The translations under genes were made by a program, and so were the position numbers. A DNA stretch of 64,000 nt from Saccharomycopsis crataegensis (taxonomy: Eukaryota; Ascomycota; Saccharomycetes; Ascoideales; Saccharomycopsidaceae), in contig NW_027043820.1 of the NCBI RefSeq assembly GCF_037102585.1, forward strand, positions 523,501 to 587,500, in the 5' to 3' direction. Each line of letters opens with the position of its first letter. Position 1 is the stretch's first letter. The notes beneath the pieces are model-generated. The model was given only the letters and a program-made list of their open reading frames with translations. It had not been told where the DNA came from and searched no databases. Of the stretch, positions 18,840 through 29,000 are shown piece after piece.

Positions 18840-19511
18840 ATGCTTTTATCCAAGATCTTGCAAATCAAAATCCTTACTATGCTTGCTCAATCTTATCCTC
18901 TTGGGTCATTAGAAGGTCAAGTAGCCTTAAAGAATAAAGGGAAAACAAGCCCAGAATCTCCCGTCTCCAAAAACAAAGCAAGCAAGAATAAATCGCCTGC
19001 TGTTATTGATGCTGAGAAACAAAATGGCGCAACAACAGCTTCTTCAAATACCTCTGGGAAACAAAATGATGAAACAACCAATAAAGGCGCCCTATTAAAG
19101 TCTAATGACAAAACAACTAACAGTGGAACCTCTGCAGACTCTCCAACTAAAGCTAACCTGGATGGGCAATCTCCATCATCAACTTCTAAATCGATTAAAT
19201 CTAAAGCATTGAGCGGTGCTGAAAATGCTGGTGAGCTTGCTGTTGCTGGTGGTGCTATTGCTGCGTTGGCAGACCAATTTGTATCCGCTGATTCTGATTT
19301 CGCCGATATCGCCACCTCTGCTTCTGCTGCGGTCTCATCGAGTGCTTGCGTTCCATCAGCCGAGAACTTGTGTCCAGTTGATGGTGGTACCTATACTGAT
19401 AGCGAGAATGATACCTATAATTCTCTTGGTCTGTTGATCAGTTATGCCAGTGATACTGTCAGTGATACTGCCACTGACTCTGCCATTGCTACTGCCACTA
19501 CTGCTATCTGA
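18840..19511 (+). CDS. Unknown Ser/Thr/Ala-rich, probably secreted protein
   Basis: 223-aa predicted protein, not recognised. The first ~20 residues (MLLSKILQIKILTMLAQSYP) are hydrophobic enough for a signal peptide. Residues about 30-125 are Lys/Ser/Thr/Asn-rich and low complexity, without Trp or Cys. An Ala-rich helix-like stretch follows (AENAGELAVAGGAIAALA, about 126-144). The C-terminal third has two cysteines in CVPSAENLC, then DGGTYTDSENDTYNSLG and a Thr/Ala/Asp tail. No GPI-attachment tail or known domain is seen. The C-terminal segment recurs in the relic at 17345-17563, which supports this being a real, lineage-specific gene. A surface or cell-wall role is a guess from composition only. 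Confidence 0.6.
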   Translation: MLLSKILQIKILTMLAQSYPLGSLEGQVALKNKGKTSPESPVSKNKASKNKSPAVIDAEKQNGATTASSNTSGKQNDETTNKGALLKSNDKTTNSGTSADSPTKANLDGQSPSSTSKSIKSKALSGAENAGELAVAGGAIAALADQFVSADSDFADIATSASAAVSSSACVPSAENLCPVDGGTYTDSENDTYNSLGLLISYASDTVSDTATDSAIATATTAI

Positions 19512-19766
19512 ATGTAATCATCGTTTATGAAATAGAATCATGATTTTTGTTTAAAATACCTTTTTTTCCATCTTTTTTTTTGTTTGCTTTTTGCTTTTTA
19601 AGTGATCAAGATGCTTGGGCGCTTATTATTATTGCTTGGTGTTGAATATGTGTTGAAGCTTAACCAACAAATCTATTTCATCTAAAACACCAACAAAGAA
19701 GTGAATAACCAATAAATGTATATATATATATATATATTCAAAAGATCCTCATTGGGAAGCAACTAT

Positions 19767-19777
19767 ACACGTGACCA
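19767..19777 (+). promoter_or_regulatory. CACGTGACCA element upstream of TRM9
   Basis: ACACGTGACCA, an E-box with Cbf1-like GTGAC flank, lies about 90 bp before the TRM9 start. The identical 11-mer lies upstream of the next gene (20682-20692). Confidence 0.4.
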
Positions 19778-19867
19778 ACCATCGTCAAACGAAACCAAAA
19801 AAAAAAAAAAAATTCCTCTGTTAACGATGCTGATGAAGACGATGGTGAGGAAGGCGGTTAAATAACG

Positions 19868-20620
19868 ATGAACTCCCATAGCGAAGAAGAACAGAGGATG
19901 ATCCTGGTAGAGGACCCGGCTCTCCGAGAACAGATCTACGTCCACACGGTTTATAATGAGATTGCTCCACACTTCTCGCATACCAGATACAAGCAGTGGC
20001 CAATAGTCGAGGAATTCCTTAAGAGCAGAACCCTTGGGTCAATAGGTTTAGACGTGGGCTGTGGTAATGGCAAGTATTTGGGGGCTAACAAAAACGTGTA
20101 TATCATTGGTAGTGATCGATCTGATCAACTTGTGAATCTCGCTTATACAAATAACTCGAAAATACAGAGTTTCTCGGACACTCTTGTGGCCGATGGGTTG
20201 AAACTTCCGCATTTTGGAAATCTGTTTGATTTTGTGATTTCCATTGCGGTAATTCACCATTTCTCGACTCCTGAGAGACGGATCGAGGCAATCAAACACA
20301 TTATCAGTAAATTGAATGTTGGAGGAGAGGCGCTTATTTACGTATGGGCCCTTGAACAGCAGAATTCTCGCAGAGGGTGGAAAGAAGGTATGCCCCAGGA
20401 CATTTTAGTGCCATGGGTGCTCCAGAAAAATAAAAAAAAGAAGAATAGGAATGATGAAGATCAAGAAGGAACGCAGGAAGAGGAACCAGAAACCAAGATG
20501 AGATATTACCATTTGTATAAAAAGGGAGAGCTCGAGGAGAATGCCGAGGCTGCTGGTGCTGAAGTGGTTCGCAATGGATATGAGCGAGACAACTGGTGGG
20601 CTGTCATCAAGAGAAAGTAA
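19868..20620 (+). CDS. TRM9: tRNA wobble-uridine carboxymethyl methyltransferase
   Basis: 250-aa SAM-dependent methyltransferase that, with Trm112, completes mcm5U/mcm5s2U at wobble uridine of tRNA-Arg(UCU) and tRNA-Glu(UUC). Motif I GLDVGCGNGKYLG (about 59-71), GSDRSDQLV, VADGLKLPH, SIAVIHHFS and EALIYVWALEQQNSRRG match Trm9 closely. The C-terminus RDNWWAVIKR is also characteristic. The central insertion (about 187-210) is short, Lys/Glu-rich and variable, explaining a length below the 279 aa of S. cerevisiae. The first ATG adds about 20 residues before the conserved start (YVHTVYNEIAPHFS), and the second Met (residue 14) is also possible. Confidence 0.94.
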   Translation: MNSHSEEEQRMILVEDPALREQIYVHTVYNEIAPHFSHTRYKQWPIVEEFLKSRTLGSIGLDVGCGNGKYLGANKNVYIIGSDRSDQLVNLAYTNNSKIQSFSDTLVADGLKLPHFGNLFDFVISIAVIHHFSTPERRIEAIKHIISKLNVGGEALIYVWALEQQNSRRGWKEGMPQDILVPWVLQKNKKKKNRNDEDQEGTQEEEPETKMRYYHLYKKGELEENAEAAGAEVVRNGYERDNWWAVIKRK

Positions 20621-20681
20621 ATATATTATAATTATTATCAAATACAGAGTTGTTGTTGATTATGAGAAATCACCACTTCAC

Positions 20682-20692
20682 ACACGTGACCA
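20682..20692 (+). promoter_or_regulatory. CACGTGACCA element upstream of the SMF gene
   Basis: ACACGTGACCA about 200 bp upstream of the SMF-family start codon, identical to 19767-19777. Confidence 0.4.
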
Positions 20693-20890
20693 GAACTTTT
20701 TTTTATTTTTATTTTGAACACTGGCATTAGTATTACAGTGAACTATGGTAGTTGCAATTGTAAGAATCAGCCATTCTCCCTAAGATTAATAATACTAATA
20801 ATTACTGGAAATACTAGATAAATCACCTGGATAAACAAAAATTACCAATTTCATTGCATTTACTCTGGTTTCTTCTTCCTAATACAAACA

Positions 20891-22645
20891 ATGAATGATG
20901 AAGACGATATAACCTCTCCATCATTAGAATCAGACCTCGATCTTTTGCCCTCGCAGCAACCCAAGTCAGTGCTACCCAAAGCTGCAGCAGTACTATCACT
21001 GATGGCATCTCCATATAGACCACAAGGATCACCCGCTCCATCATTGAGTCTTCAAGCATCGTCGTCGTCGCCGTCACGGCTTGCCAACTTAGTCAAAGTC
21101 ATCAAGAAATATATCAGCTTTTTGGGTCCGGGAATCATGGTCTCGGTATCATTCATGGACCCAGGAAATTACTCGACATCAGTGACGGCTTCGAAGTTTC
21201 AATATAAATTGTTGTTCTCGATATTTGTTGCAAACATCATGGCGATTTTCCTCCAGCTGTTGTGCGCGAAACTCGGGGCGGTCACCGGGCTAGACTTGGC
21301 CCAGAATTGCAAGAAACACATTTCCAAAAAATGGAATCTCACCCTATATGTTCTAACCGAAGTGGCGATCATTGCCACCGACTTGGCAGAGGTCATTGGT
21401 ACCGCGATCTCCCTCAATATCTTATTTGGCATTCCTTTATTTTTGGGGGTGGTGCTTACCATCATCGACGTGCTCATTGTGTTAATGGCGTATCGTCCTA
21501 ATGGTCCAATGATTATCGTGAGGATCTTTGAAGCTTTTGTCAGCTGTCTTGTTCTCGGAACCGTGATTTGTTTTGCAGTGGAATTAGTAACGATATCGAA
21601 CAATATCACCGTCAAAGAAATCATCAACGGGTTTTTACCTTCCAAAACCGTGATTGAAAACGATGGGCTTTATATTAGCCTTGCGATATTGGGGGCCACT
21701 GTGATGCCCCATTCATTATACTTAGGGTCAGGGCTTGTGCAACCTCGGTTGAAAGAGTACGATATTAAAATGGGCAACTACCTGGAAGAAGAACACCTGG
21801 AAGCTGACCCTGGCAAACATTACGTTCCTTCAATCGATGCTATCAACGAGACTATGGGGTATACAATAACCGAGCTTGTGGTATCGCTATTCACCGTTGC
21901 CCTTTTCGTTAATTCGGCAATTCTCATTATCGCCGCCGCAACGTTCAAGGACTCCAATACTCAAGAGACCGAGAACGCTGATTTATTCACGATTTACAAT
22001 CTTCTTAGTGCTAATTTGTCACGGACTGCTGGGACGATCTTTGCCCTTGCCCTTTTATTTTCTGGACTTTCTGCAGGGGTGGTATGTACTTTGGCAGGAC
22101 AAATGGTGTCAGAAGGGTTTCTTGATTGGACCATCACCCCATCATTAAGACGGACCATCACCAGATCCATTGCCATTGTTCCTTGTCTTGTGCTCTCGCT
22201 ACTTTCTGGTAGAGAAGGGCTTTCTAATATTTTGAATTTCAGCCAAGTGGTGCTCAGTTTCTTGTTACCGATTGTTTCGGCACCACTTATTTACTTCACC
22301 AATAGTAAACGGATCATGAAGGTAGGTATCAGGAAGTCTTCAATGTACCACCAAAACCATGGTTCCGGCAACGAGATCCAGCTAGATTGTTTGAACAATC
22401 CTCTGTCACCAGGGGAAGTCATAGAATTCGATGAGTTGGATGACGATGAAGGGGATCAATTACTACAAAATAACCCCCAACAACAACAACAACAGATGAT
22501 AGATGAACATGAGATTGTGGCCTATAAGGATATGTCCAACGGCACCATTACCAAGATGTTGTCAATAATAATATGGTTGTTCATTACGATATTGAACTTT
22601 TACTTGGTGTTCAGTTTGATGATGGGTAAAGATATTCCTTTATAG
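20891..22645 (+). CDS. SMF: Nramp-family divalent metal transporter (Smf1/2/3)
   Basis: 584-aa polytopic membrane protein coupling proton flow to Mn2+/Fe2+ uptake. The DPGN metal-binding signature is present in SVSFMDPGNYSTSV (transmembrane 1), and the partner motif MPHSLYLGSG in transmembrane 6. Other family blocks are FLQ-x-LCAKLGAVTGLDLAQ and DLAEVIGTAISLN. About 11 hydrophobic helices span residues ~75-470 and ~555-580. The N-terminus (1-75) is Ser/Pro-rich and cytosolic, and a Gln-rich acidic loop precedes the last helix. S. cerevisiae paralogues are 473-575 aa; I cannot tell which one this corresponds to. The FLQ-x-LC position is a CTG codon (see findings). Confidence 0.93.
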   Translation: MNDEDDITSPSLESDLDLLPSQQPKSVLPKAAAVLSLMASPYRPQGSPAPSLSLQASSSSPSRLANLVKVIKKYISFLGPGIMVSVSFMDPGNYSTSVTASKFQYKLLFSIFVANIMAIFLQLLCAKLGAVTGLDLAQNCKKHISKKWNLTLYVLTEVAIIATDLAEVIGTAISLNILFGIPLFLGVVLTIIDVLIVLMAYRPNGPMIIVRIFEAFVSCLVLGTVICFAVELVTISNNITVKEIINGFLPSKTVIENDGLYISLAILGATVMPHSLYLGSGLVQPRLKEYDIKMGNYLEEEHLEADPGKHYVPSIDAINETMGYTITELVVSLFTVALFVNSAILIIAAATFKDSNTQETENADLFTIYNLLSANLSRTAGTIFALALLFSGLSAGVVCTLAGQMVSEGFLDWTITPSLRRTITRSIAIVPCLVLSLLSGREGLSNILNFSQVVLSFLLPIVSAPLIYFTNSKRIMKVGIRKSSMYHQNHGSGNEIQLDCLNNPLSPGEVIEFDELDDDEGDQLLQNNPQQQQQQMIDEHEIVAYKDMSNGTITKMLSIIIWLFITILNFYLVFSLMMGKDIPL

Positions 22646-23603
22646 AATTTGTTTTCTTTATTCTTACTAATACATTAGTTCTTTTTTTCTTCTTATTCTT
22701 GAAAGGGAAGGCATATTTTTAGATCATTTATTAAAATGAAGATTGATGTAAGAAAAGGGTGAATATGGTTATTGTTCCCATAGATTACGTTTCAATATGG
22801 ATTGGGAGGAGATATTTCATGTTATTTGGGAAAAGTTCTTGGATAATGACGTTGTATTGAAAGGGGAGTGTATCCTGGAAAAGTCCAACGTTCTAGAATT
22901 TGCCTACACTATTCTTTTGGGTGATATCTCTAAGAGCGTTGGGAAATTAAGAGGGCGATAGCGATAATGAGGACCAGTATGACGATAATTTATCAATGCT
23001 GGCTCTTTTTTTTTTTTTTATTTTTTGGAATATTATTCTTCGACAACTTTAAACACTCGTAGTTACACAATTTTCTTTAGGTTTAATCTTCTGAAAATGA
23101 TTTTTCCATCCTTAAGGACGATGGTCACACTTTACTCTCGGGTAGTTTGGTGATGAGAAACTACTAGGATCCCCCATGCTATACAAGTTCTTCTTCACCA
23201 TCAGCGTCTTTAGCTGGACAAGGCAATATCCCTAACAATAACTACTGAGTGAATGAATGTGTCTCAACTACAAAGATAATAAGAAAAATGACTAGTCAGA
23301 AACAGTAATGAATAGAAATGATAATTCAAACTATAATGCAAAAGAGATTTCGAAAAAAGAAATGAAAAAAAAAAATGCAAGCAAAGAGGATGGAATGGAA
23401 TACTTGACATTGAAATGTCAAAATAATATTCGGGATATATAAGATATACCATAATCCCATAATAGATCCAATAACAAAAAAAAAAAAAAAGAAACCTATA
23501 ATATATAATATCACCTAAAAGATCCTGAACAGAGGTAATATTCACCATGAGTGGTTGAAAAATCGTGTTGCTTTAATTGTCATTACTATTCTTCAGGTTC
23601 GCG
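22646..23603. other. Intergenic, SMF and MSG5 3' flanks
   Basis: Convergent 3' flanks with T-tracts (23007-23020) and an A-tract (23476-23490). It holds one small frame (22797-22961) described separately; nothing else recognisable. Confidence 0.5.
22797..22961 (+). CDS. 54-codon open frame of unknown status
   Basis: ATG-to-TAG frame encoding a 54-aa peptide starting MDWEEIFHVIWEKFLDND and ending VGKLRGR. Composition is protein-like (amphipathic, Trp, Glu, Leu), unlike the surrounding homopolymer DNA. It has no recognised homologue, and no splice sites join it to other frames. It may be a real small protein, a gene remnant, or chance. Confidence 0.2.
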   Translation: MDWEEIFHVIWEKFLDNDVVLKGECILEKSNVLEFAYTILLGDISKSVGKLRGR

Positions 23604-25039
23604 TCACTGGCCTTTTCTTTCAACTTCTGGATCCCCAAGTTGTTTATTTTTGAACTTTGGATCATAGTAACCTGGACTCTTTGCCACCCCGCAGCCAATC
23701 AAATCACCCCATTCCATCAATTGGAAGATCAACGTCATGTTAGGAGAAATATCATTAGCTTTCTCTTTCACATAACTGTACGCCTCGGTGAGAATGAGTT
23801 TCTTGAGTTTCATAATATACGCCACCACCAACGATGCCGATCGACTGACCCCACACTGACAATGAATCAATACTTTCTGGTTTTTTCCCACCGCGTCCTC
23901 AATAACGTCGACGAGGAATCGTAGATCAAGACATAATTTCGAGGTATGACTCCAAGGAACGTAGTAATAATCAGGGATACCCAAGGAATCATCCCCATGG
24001 GATTTAATTCGTTCAAATACTCTACTATTGGATACCGATTTGAAAATCTTTGGGTTTTCATAGTCTTCGAATTTCGCTTGCGGGAAAGGATGCAACACTT
24101 CTTTTGCCACGTTGATGACCACGTCAAATTGTTTGATTTCTTTCAAGCTCGGACAAGAATATAAAAACAATTGGTGGTTATAGATATTTGCTGGTCCGTT
24201 AGGGTAGGCGTTCAATTTATCCTCGTCGAAATTATCATTCATCGTTAGTTTTGAGAAATCTTGAAGAATCGTTTGGGTAGAAAATGACGGGGTTGGGCCT
24301 TTAGTAGTTGTTACTTTATTCTCGGCACGGTAAATCACCGATGTCAAATCATTTTCACCATAATTCGAACTTTTATCACTTAGGATAGTTTTATCACTGT
24401 TTGCTGAGTATGAATCGTCGATATTATGAGACTTCATCATTGGGGTGGTGGGACTGGACTTGATTTCTAGCCCTCGAAGCATTGGGGGTTTATTACCGAT
24501 GATGGTTGCCGATTGCAATGATGGGGAATACGGTTCTTGCAGACTGGGTATGGAAAGTGATAGCAGGGTTTTACGCCTAGTGAGGGTATGAGGACGAGCA
24601 GGGTTAGTTGGTTGTGAGAGAAGAGGATGATTATTACTATTACTATTATTATTTGTTGGCAACTTTATCGTTTGGTTCGAGATCTTTGAGTGGAGATTAT
24701 TGTGGCTCAATTGGGTCCTGAGGCTCGCCACCTGTTTCGAGTTTTCTTTGAGTGATGATTTCTTGAATGGTAAAGCTGTCGATATGGGCGAAAACATGGA
24801 ATCCCCCAGGATTTTATTATTATTAATGGTAACCTCAAAACAAAGATTGCTGCCCGTGAGTGGCGGAGGAGCCTCATCTACTGCTGCTGCTTCCTGATTG
24901 CTGATCCCGTTCAAGTTTAATGATAAATTCTTGGTATTTCGAAGTGGCCTGTTGGGATTTAAATTATTCAATGACTTTCGAGGCAACAATCGCGAATATT
25001 TGCCCACTCTGATATTATTATTTTGCATTTTTGTACCAT

Positions 25040-25081
<42 letters not shown>

Positions 25082-25340
25082 TATCATCATCATCATCATC
25101 ATCATCATCGTGATAATCATCGTCATCAAAAAATCTCCTTGATCCGGGACTGTCCTCCAAACTTTGGCCATCAACATCATCAACAAAAATAGACACTCCA
25201 TTTGACATTTCCACGCTGGCACAAGAGGCTGTCGAGTTATTGTTCGATATCTGGTACATTTTCAGAGACTTCTCAAGCGACGACGAGAGAATTTCGGGAG
25301 CGGTACCGTATACTTCTAGTACCGAGGAAGATGGTGGCAT
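23604..25340 (-). CDS. MSG5: Dual-specificity MAP-kinase phosphatase (Msg5/Cpp1)
   Basis: 578-aa protein with a C-terminal dual-specificity phosphatase domain (about 390-555). The signature HCQCGVSRS places catalytic Cys494 and Arg500 in CX5R; the general acid is likely in WSHTSKLCLDL just upstream. S. cerevisiae Msg5 (489 aa) and Candida Cpp1 dephosphorylate mating and cell-integrity MAP kinases. The N-terminal ~380 residues are disordered, with Ser/Thr/Asn-rich tracts, a docking-like basic patch (RRKTLLSLSIPSL) and a long Asp tract (about residues 74-105) encoded by a CAT/ATC microsatellite. The start is the first ATG; a shorter form from a later Met is possible. Confidence 0.88.
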
Positions 25341-26051
25341 GATGATTTATGGGGACAATGTCTTAACAAACAAAACTTTCTTCTTCTTTGCGGTGATCTT
25401 GTTTCTATTGATGAATATTCTCTTTATCTTAATGAATATCCTCTTTCTGTTCATGAAAATATATATATTATGTTATATTCGAAATGACAATACTTCAAAC
25501 ACACACAGCCAATCTTTCTTGAGAACGCTCAAAGGGTATTATTGGGGCAGTTTTCTAATCGAGAATATAATATTCCACGGGAAATATAATCAAACGAATG
25601 GTTGTTTGTTTGTTGGTTGGTTGGTTGGAGAAACACAGCTATATTATCTTTATCGTTATCTTCTTCAACAAATAATTAAAGATCTTCAATAAAAATTCTC
25701 TGCTCCCCCAAAAAAAAAAGCAAAAAAAACAAAAGCAGACAGAACAAACAAAATACAATGATAGAATATGTGCGGCCCTCCCAATAAACAGGCTCTTTTC
25801 CTATTAGTTGTGATTATCTATCTTCTGATCAGTGCTGGAAAAAGGGTTGCCAATATCGTTCATCGCTGGTGAACTGTGGCAGTTTTTGTGTGGGCAAAAG
25901 ATTAAAAATAGAAAAATTCCCGGGTTGGAGGCCGGGTAATTTGGAATTACCATCGATTATCAATTATCATCATTCTACATTAACAATTATTATTATTATT
26001 ATTACTATCAATTATTATATTATATAGAGACTAGTTATATCATATATTTAT
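25341..26051. other. 5' flank of MSG5 and 3' flank of NUP120
   Basis: AT-rich, with short direct repeats (TTGATGAATATTCTC / TTAATGAATATCCTC near 25408-25441), a GGTT run (25611-25628), an A-tract (25709-25730) and an ATT run (25986-26003). No gene seen. Confidence 0.5.
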
Positions 26052-29000
26052 TTATTGCAAATTCTCACACTCTGCAACCAACTCATCCACCATCACCACC
26101 ACATACCGGTTCTTCACCTTCTTATCGTCACCAAATTCATGGTTCTCCTTCATCACCCACTTCTCATCATCCATCGTCATGGTATTCAACAAACTCATAA
26201 TATTCAAATAAAGATCCTTCATCACTGACTTTTGTTTTATCATCACCTCGTGGTACTTCTTATAACACACCATATCCACCACCGATTTCCCGCGTTTTGG
26301 ATGGCCCACCAAGTATTGATACTTGGTGATGTATTGGTACAACGCTTCACACGCCCCTCTCACATCACCATTGTTCAATCTCCAAGAATACACCGTCTTG
26401 AAATGCTTGAGTCCCGTGGCAAGACTGGTATTGATCACCGTCAACGAAGCGGACAATGGGAAATTAAAATTGATAGAGTCGGCATTATCATACAAGATCT
26501 CGTCAACCTTGGTCATATCCCCAGGACTAAATGGATAAGTGATCAAGTTTTTCAAATCGTTCGATACAATAATACTGTCAACAAATTGTTTCAAATCGGC
26601 GTACCTAAGATTATTGGCCTCTTTGAAATCGGAGTAATTTTGCGAATTGGTGTCGAGTTGTTGAAGGGCCATAAACGCTTCATGGAAATTCTGCAATCCC
26701 AACGCGATTTGGAAATATAATGAATAGTATTGTCGCTTGGTAACATGGGGATTATCTTCCTCGATTTCGTGGGTTTCAAATTCCTTAATTGCCAATTTCA
26801 CCAAACTGAGGGCGTAAGAATAATGATAAAGTTCATTAAACACTCTGGCTATAGTGTAATAGAATTGTGATAATTTGGAAATTTCGAGAAAATCACCAAT
26901 GACATCGATGAATTTCTTTTCCTCGGTGGATGGTTGGTACTTGACAATCTTGGCCAGGTTGGCCAACAAAATTCTCATCGCTTTTGCCGGTTGGTTGGCG
27001 TTCAAATACGTCAAGCATTGGTATAGTTGGAAAACTGCCGACTCCTTATGAGTTTCGTAACCGGTAAAACTGTTCAAGATAATTTCTGAATTGTTGGTGA
27101 TCGATAATTCATTCAACACCCCGTATAAAAACTTATCATCGACAACAAACGATAATAATCTCTTATTAGTGGCATGTGCGAGCTGGAAATGCTTCACCAC
27201 CACTCGGTGAAATAATGAATCATAAGTATTACCGATATTCTCAATATTCAAACCATGTGAGTCCCCATTGAATTTTGTAGACAATGTCTTGAGTGCTAAC
27301 CGGATCTTTTTAAATGACGTCAATGTTTTAGTCAAAATCAAACTCGAGGTTTGTTCATCGAATTTCAAGATCATGGTCATCAACAATAAGTCAAAATAAA
27401 GGGTTTCCATGATTTCAAGGGTTTGTTTGAAACTCCCCATGATTAGTAAACCAGGAACGATTCTCGATGGTTTTTGCAAAGTGATTTGTTGCAAATATTC
27501 CGAATTATTCACCATATACTGTTGGTAGTCTTTGGAAGATGGGTAATCGCACAAATAACCAATGATTTTGAACGCCACATCAACTGAATTCAAATCGTTC
27601 ATCAACCCTTGCAAGGAGTCTTCAGAAATCTTCCCCTTCAAAGATCTATCAAAAATATATTCGGATTGTTCGATAACCGACCCCTGGAAATTTTCTAAAA
27701 GCAAACTCTTGAAATCGCCTAAAATGCTGGATGGTAAAGAATTTTTGAAATTCGTGATAATGTCCAAGAATTTCAAGATACTGTTATCGTTGTCGATCCC
27801 ACTGATTTTTTTATATTGTGATTCTGGGTCGTTGGGGGTCGATAACAATGGTAATTGAGAAACTTGTTTATGTTTGTTGAAATATAATAATTCTGCGGCG
27901 TCATTGGTCCGAACTATAGAAAAATCTAATACTTTATTGACTACAACCATATTTTGCGACAGAATGAAACTCAATGATAAGGATTCGTGACAAATCTTCA
28001 AACATTCTTGGCATAATGATTCGAAATTCAGCCAGAGTTTCGTGATATCTTTAGTGTAATTTTTTGGGGAGCTGACCAATTTGACATTTTGACTAATGAT
28101 CATCGTTACCTTTTCTTTTATCGGCAAATCCTCTGGGATATTATTATTATTGTTATTATTGGCATTGTTATTATATTTCGCTTCGAAAAACGCCAACGCG
28201 GTTTCGATTATTAACGGTGAATACACATTTGAGTCCAAGATTTTATTGATATAGTATTCTGAAGGATCCTGTTTTGGATCGATAACCTCGGGCAACGTTG
28301 CTGTGAGTTTAGATTTCACCCAATTAAAATCACCATTTTTAAAGATCGTTAACACTTGGTAAACTGACGAAGTATTACTTTTCAATAACACCATGATGTT
28401 CATCCAAATTTCTTGATTAGGATAGAAAAGCTTGTCCAAATTCAAGCACGATTTATCCATGATTTTGAATTGTTTCACAAGCCATACCGATTTACTATGG
28501 GAAATCAATGGGAGGTATTGGAATTGTGGTCCTAAATCTACCAATTGATTGGTACCATTGATCAATAACTTCCAAAGTTTGAATTGCCCTGTACCGATAG
28601 GTAAATAATTCATGAAATGTACTTCCGTGGCGGTTTTTGGAACCGTGACATTTTTATCTTGGGTGGTGGCACCCATCACGCTTAAAAGGCTAATTGGGCT
28701 GCCATCGCCAATCAATTTATGGCCTAATTCCACAGAATCGGTATCGATTTTCGTTTGGTTCAATAACGTGCCGCTAGATAACGACCATACTTTCAATTTT
28801 CTATTCAAGGTGATGGTGACCAAGTACTCGTGATTGACAACAAACGAATCCAACACGGTTTTCAAAGTATGGCCTGCGGGGATATTGTAATTAGTTTCAT
28901 CTTCATCGTACGAGTTATTTCTCGCGATGGTTGGTAAAAACCTCCCGAATTTCCCAAGTTTCGAAGAGACGTACGAAGTATCAGAAAACAAAAACACCGT

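Noticed and set aside
25041-25107. Direct-repeat array resembling a CRISPR or satellite
   Set aside because: Trinucleotide run inside MSG5 coding for Asp; no CRISPR-like spacers anywhere in the window, and the organism is eukaryotic.
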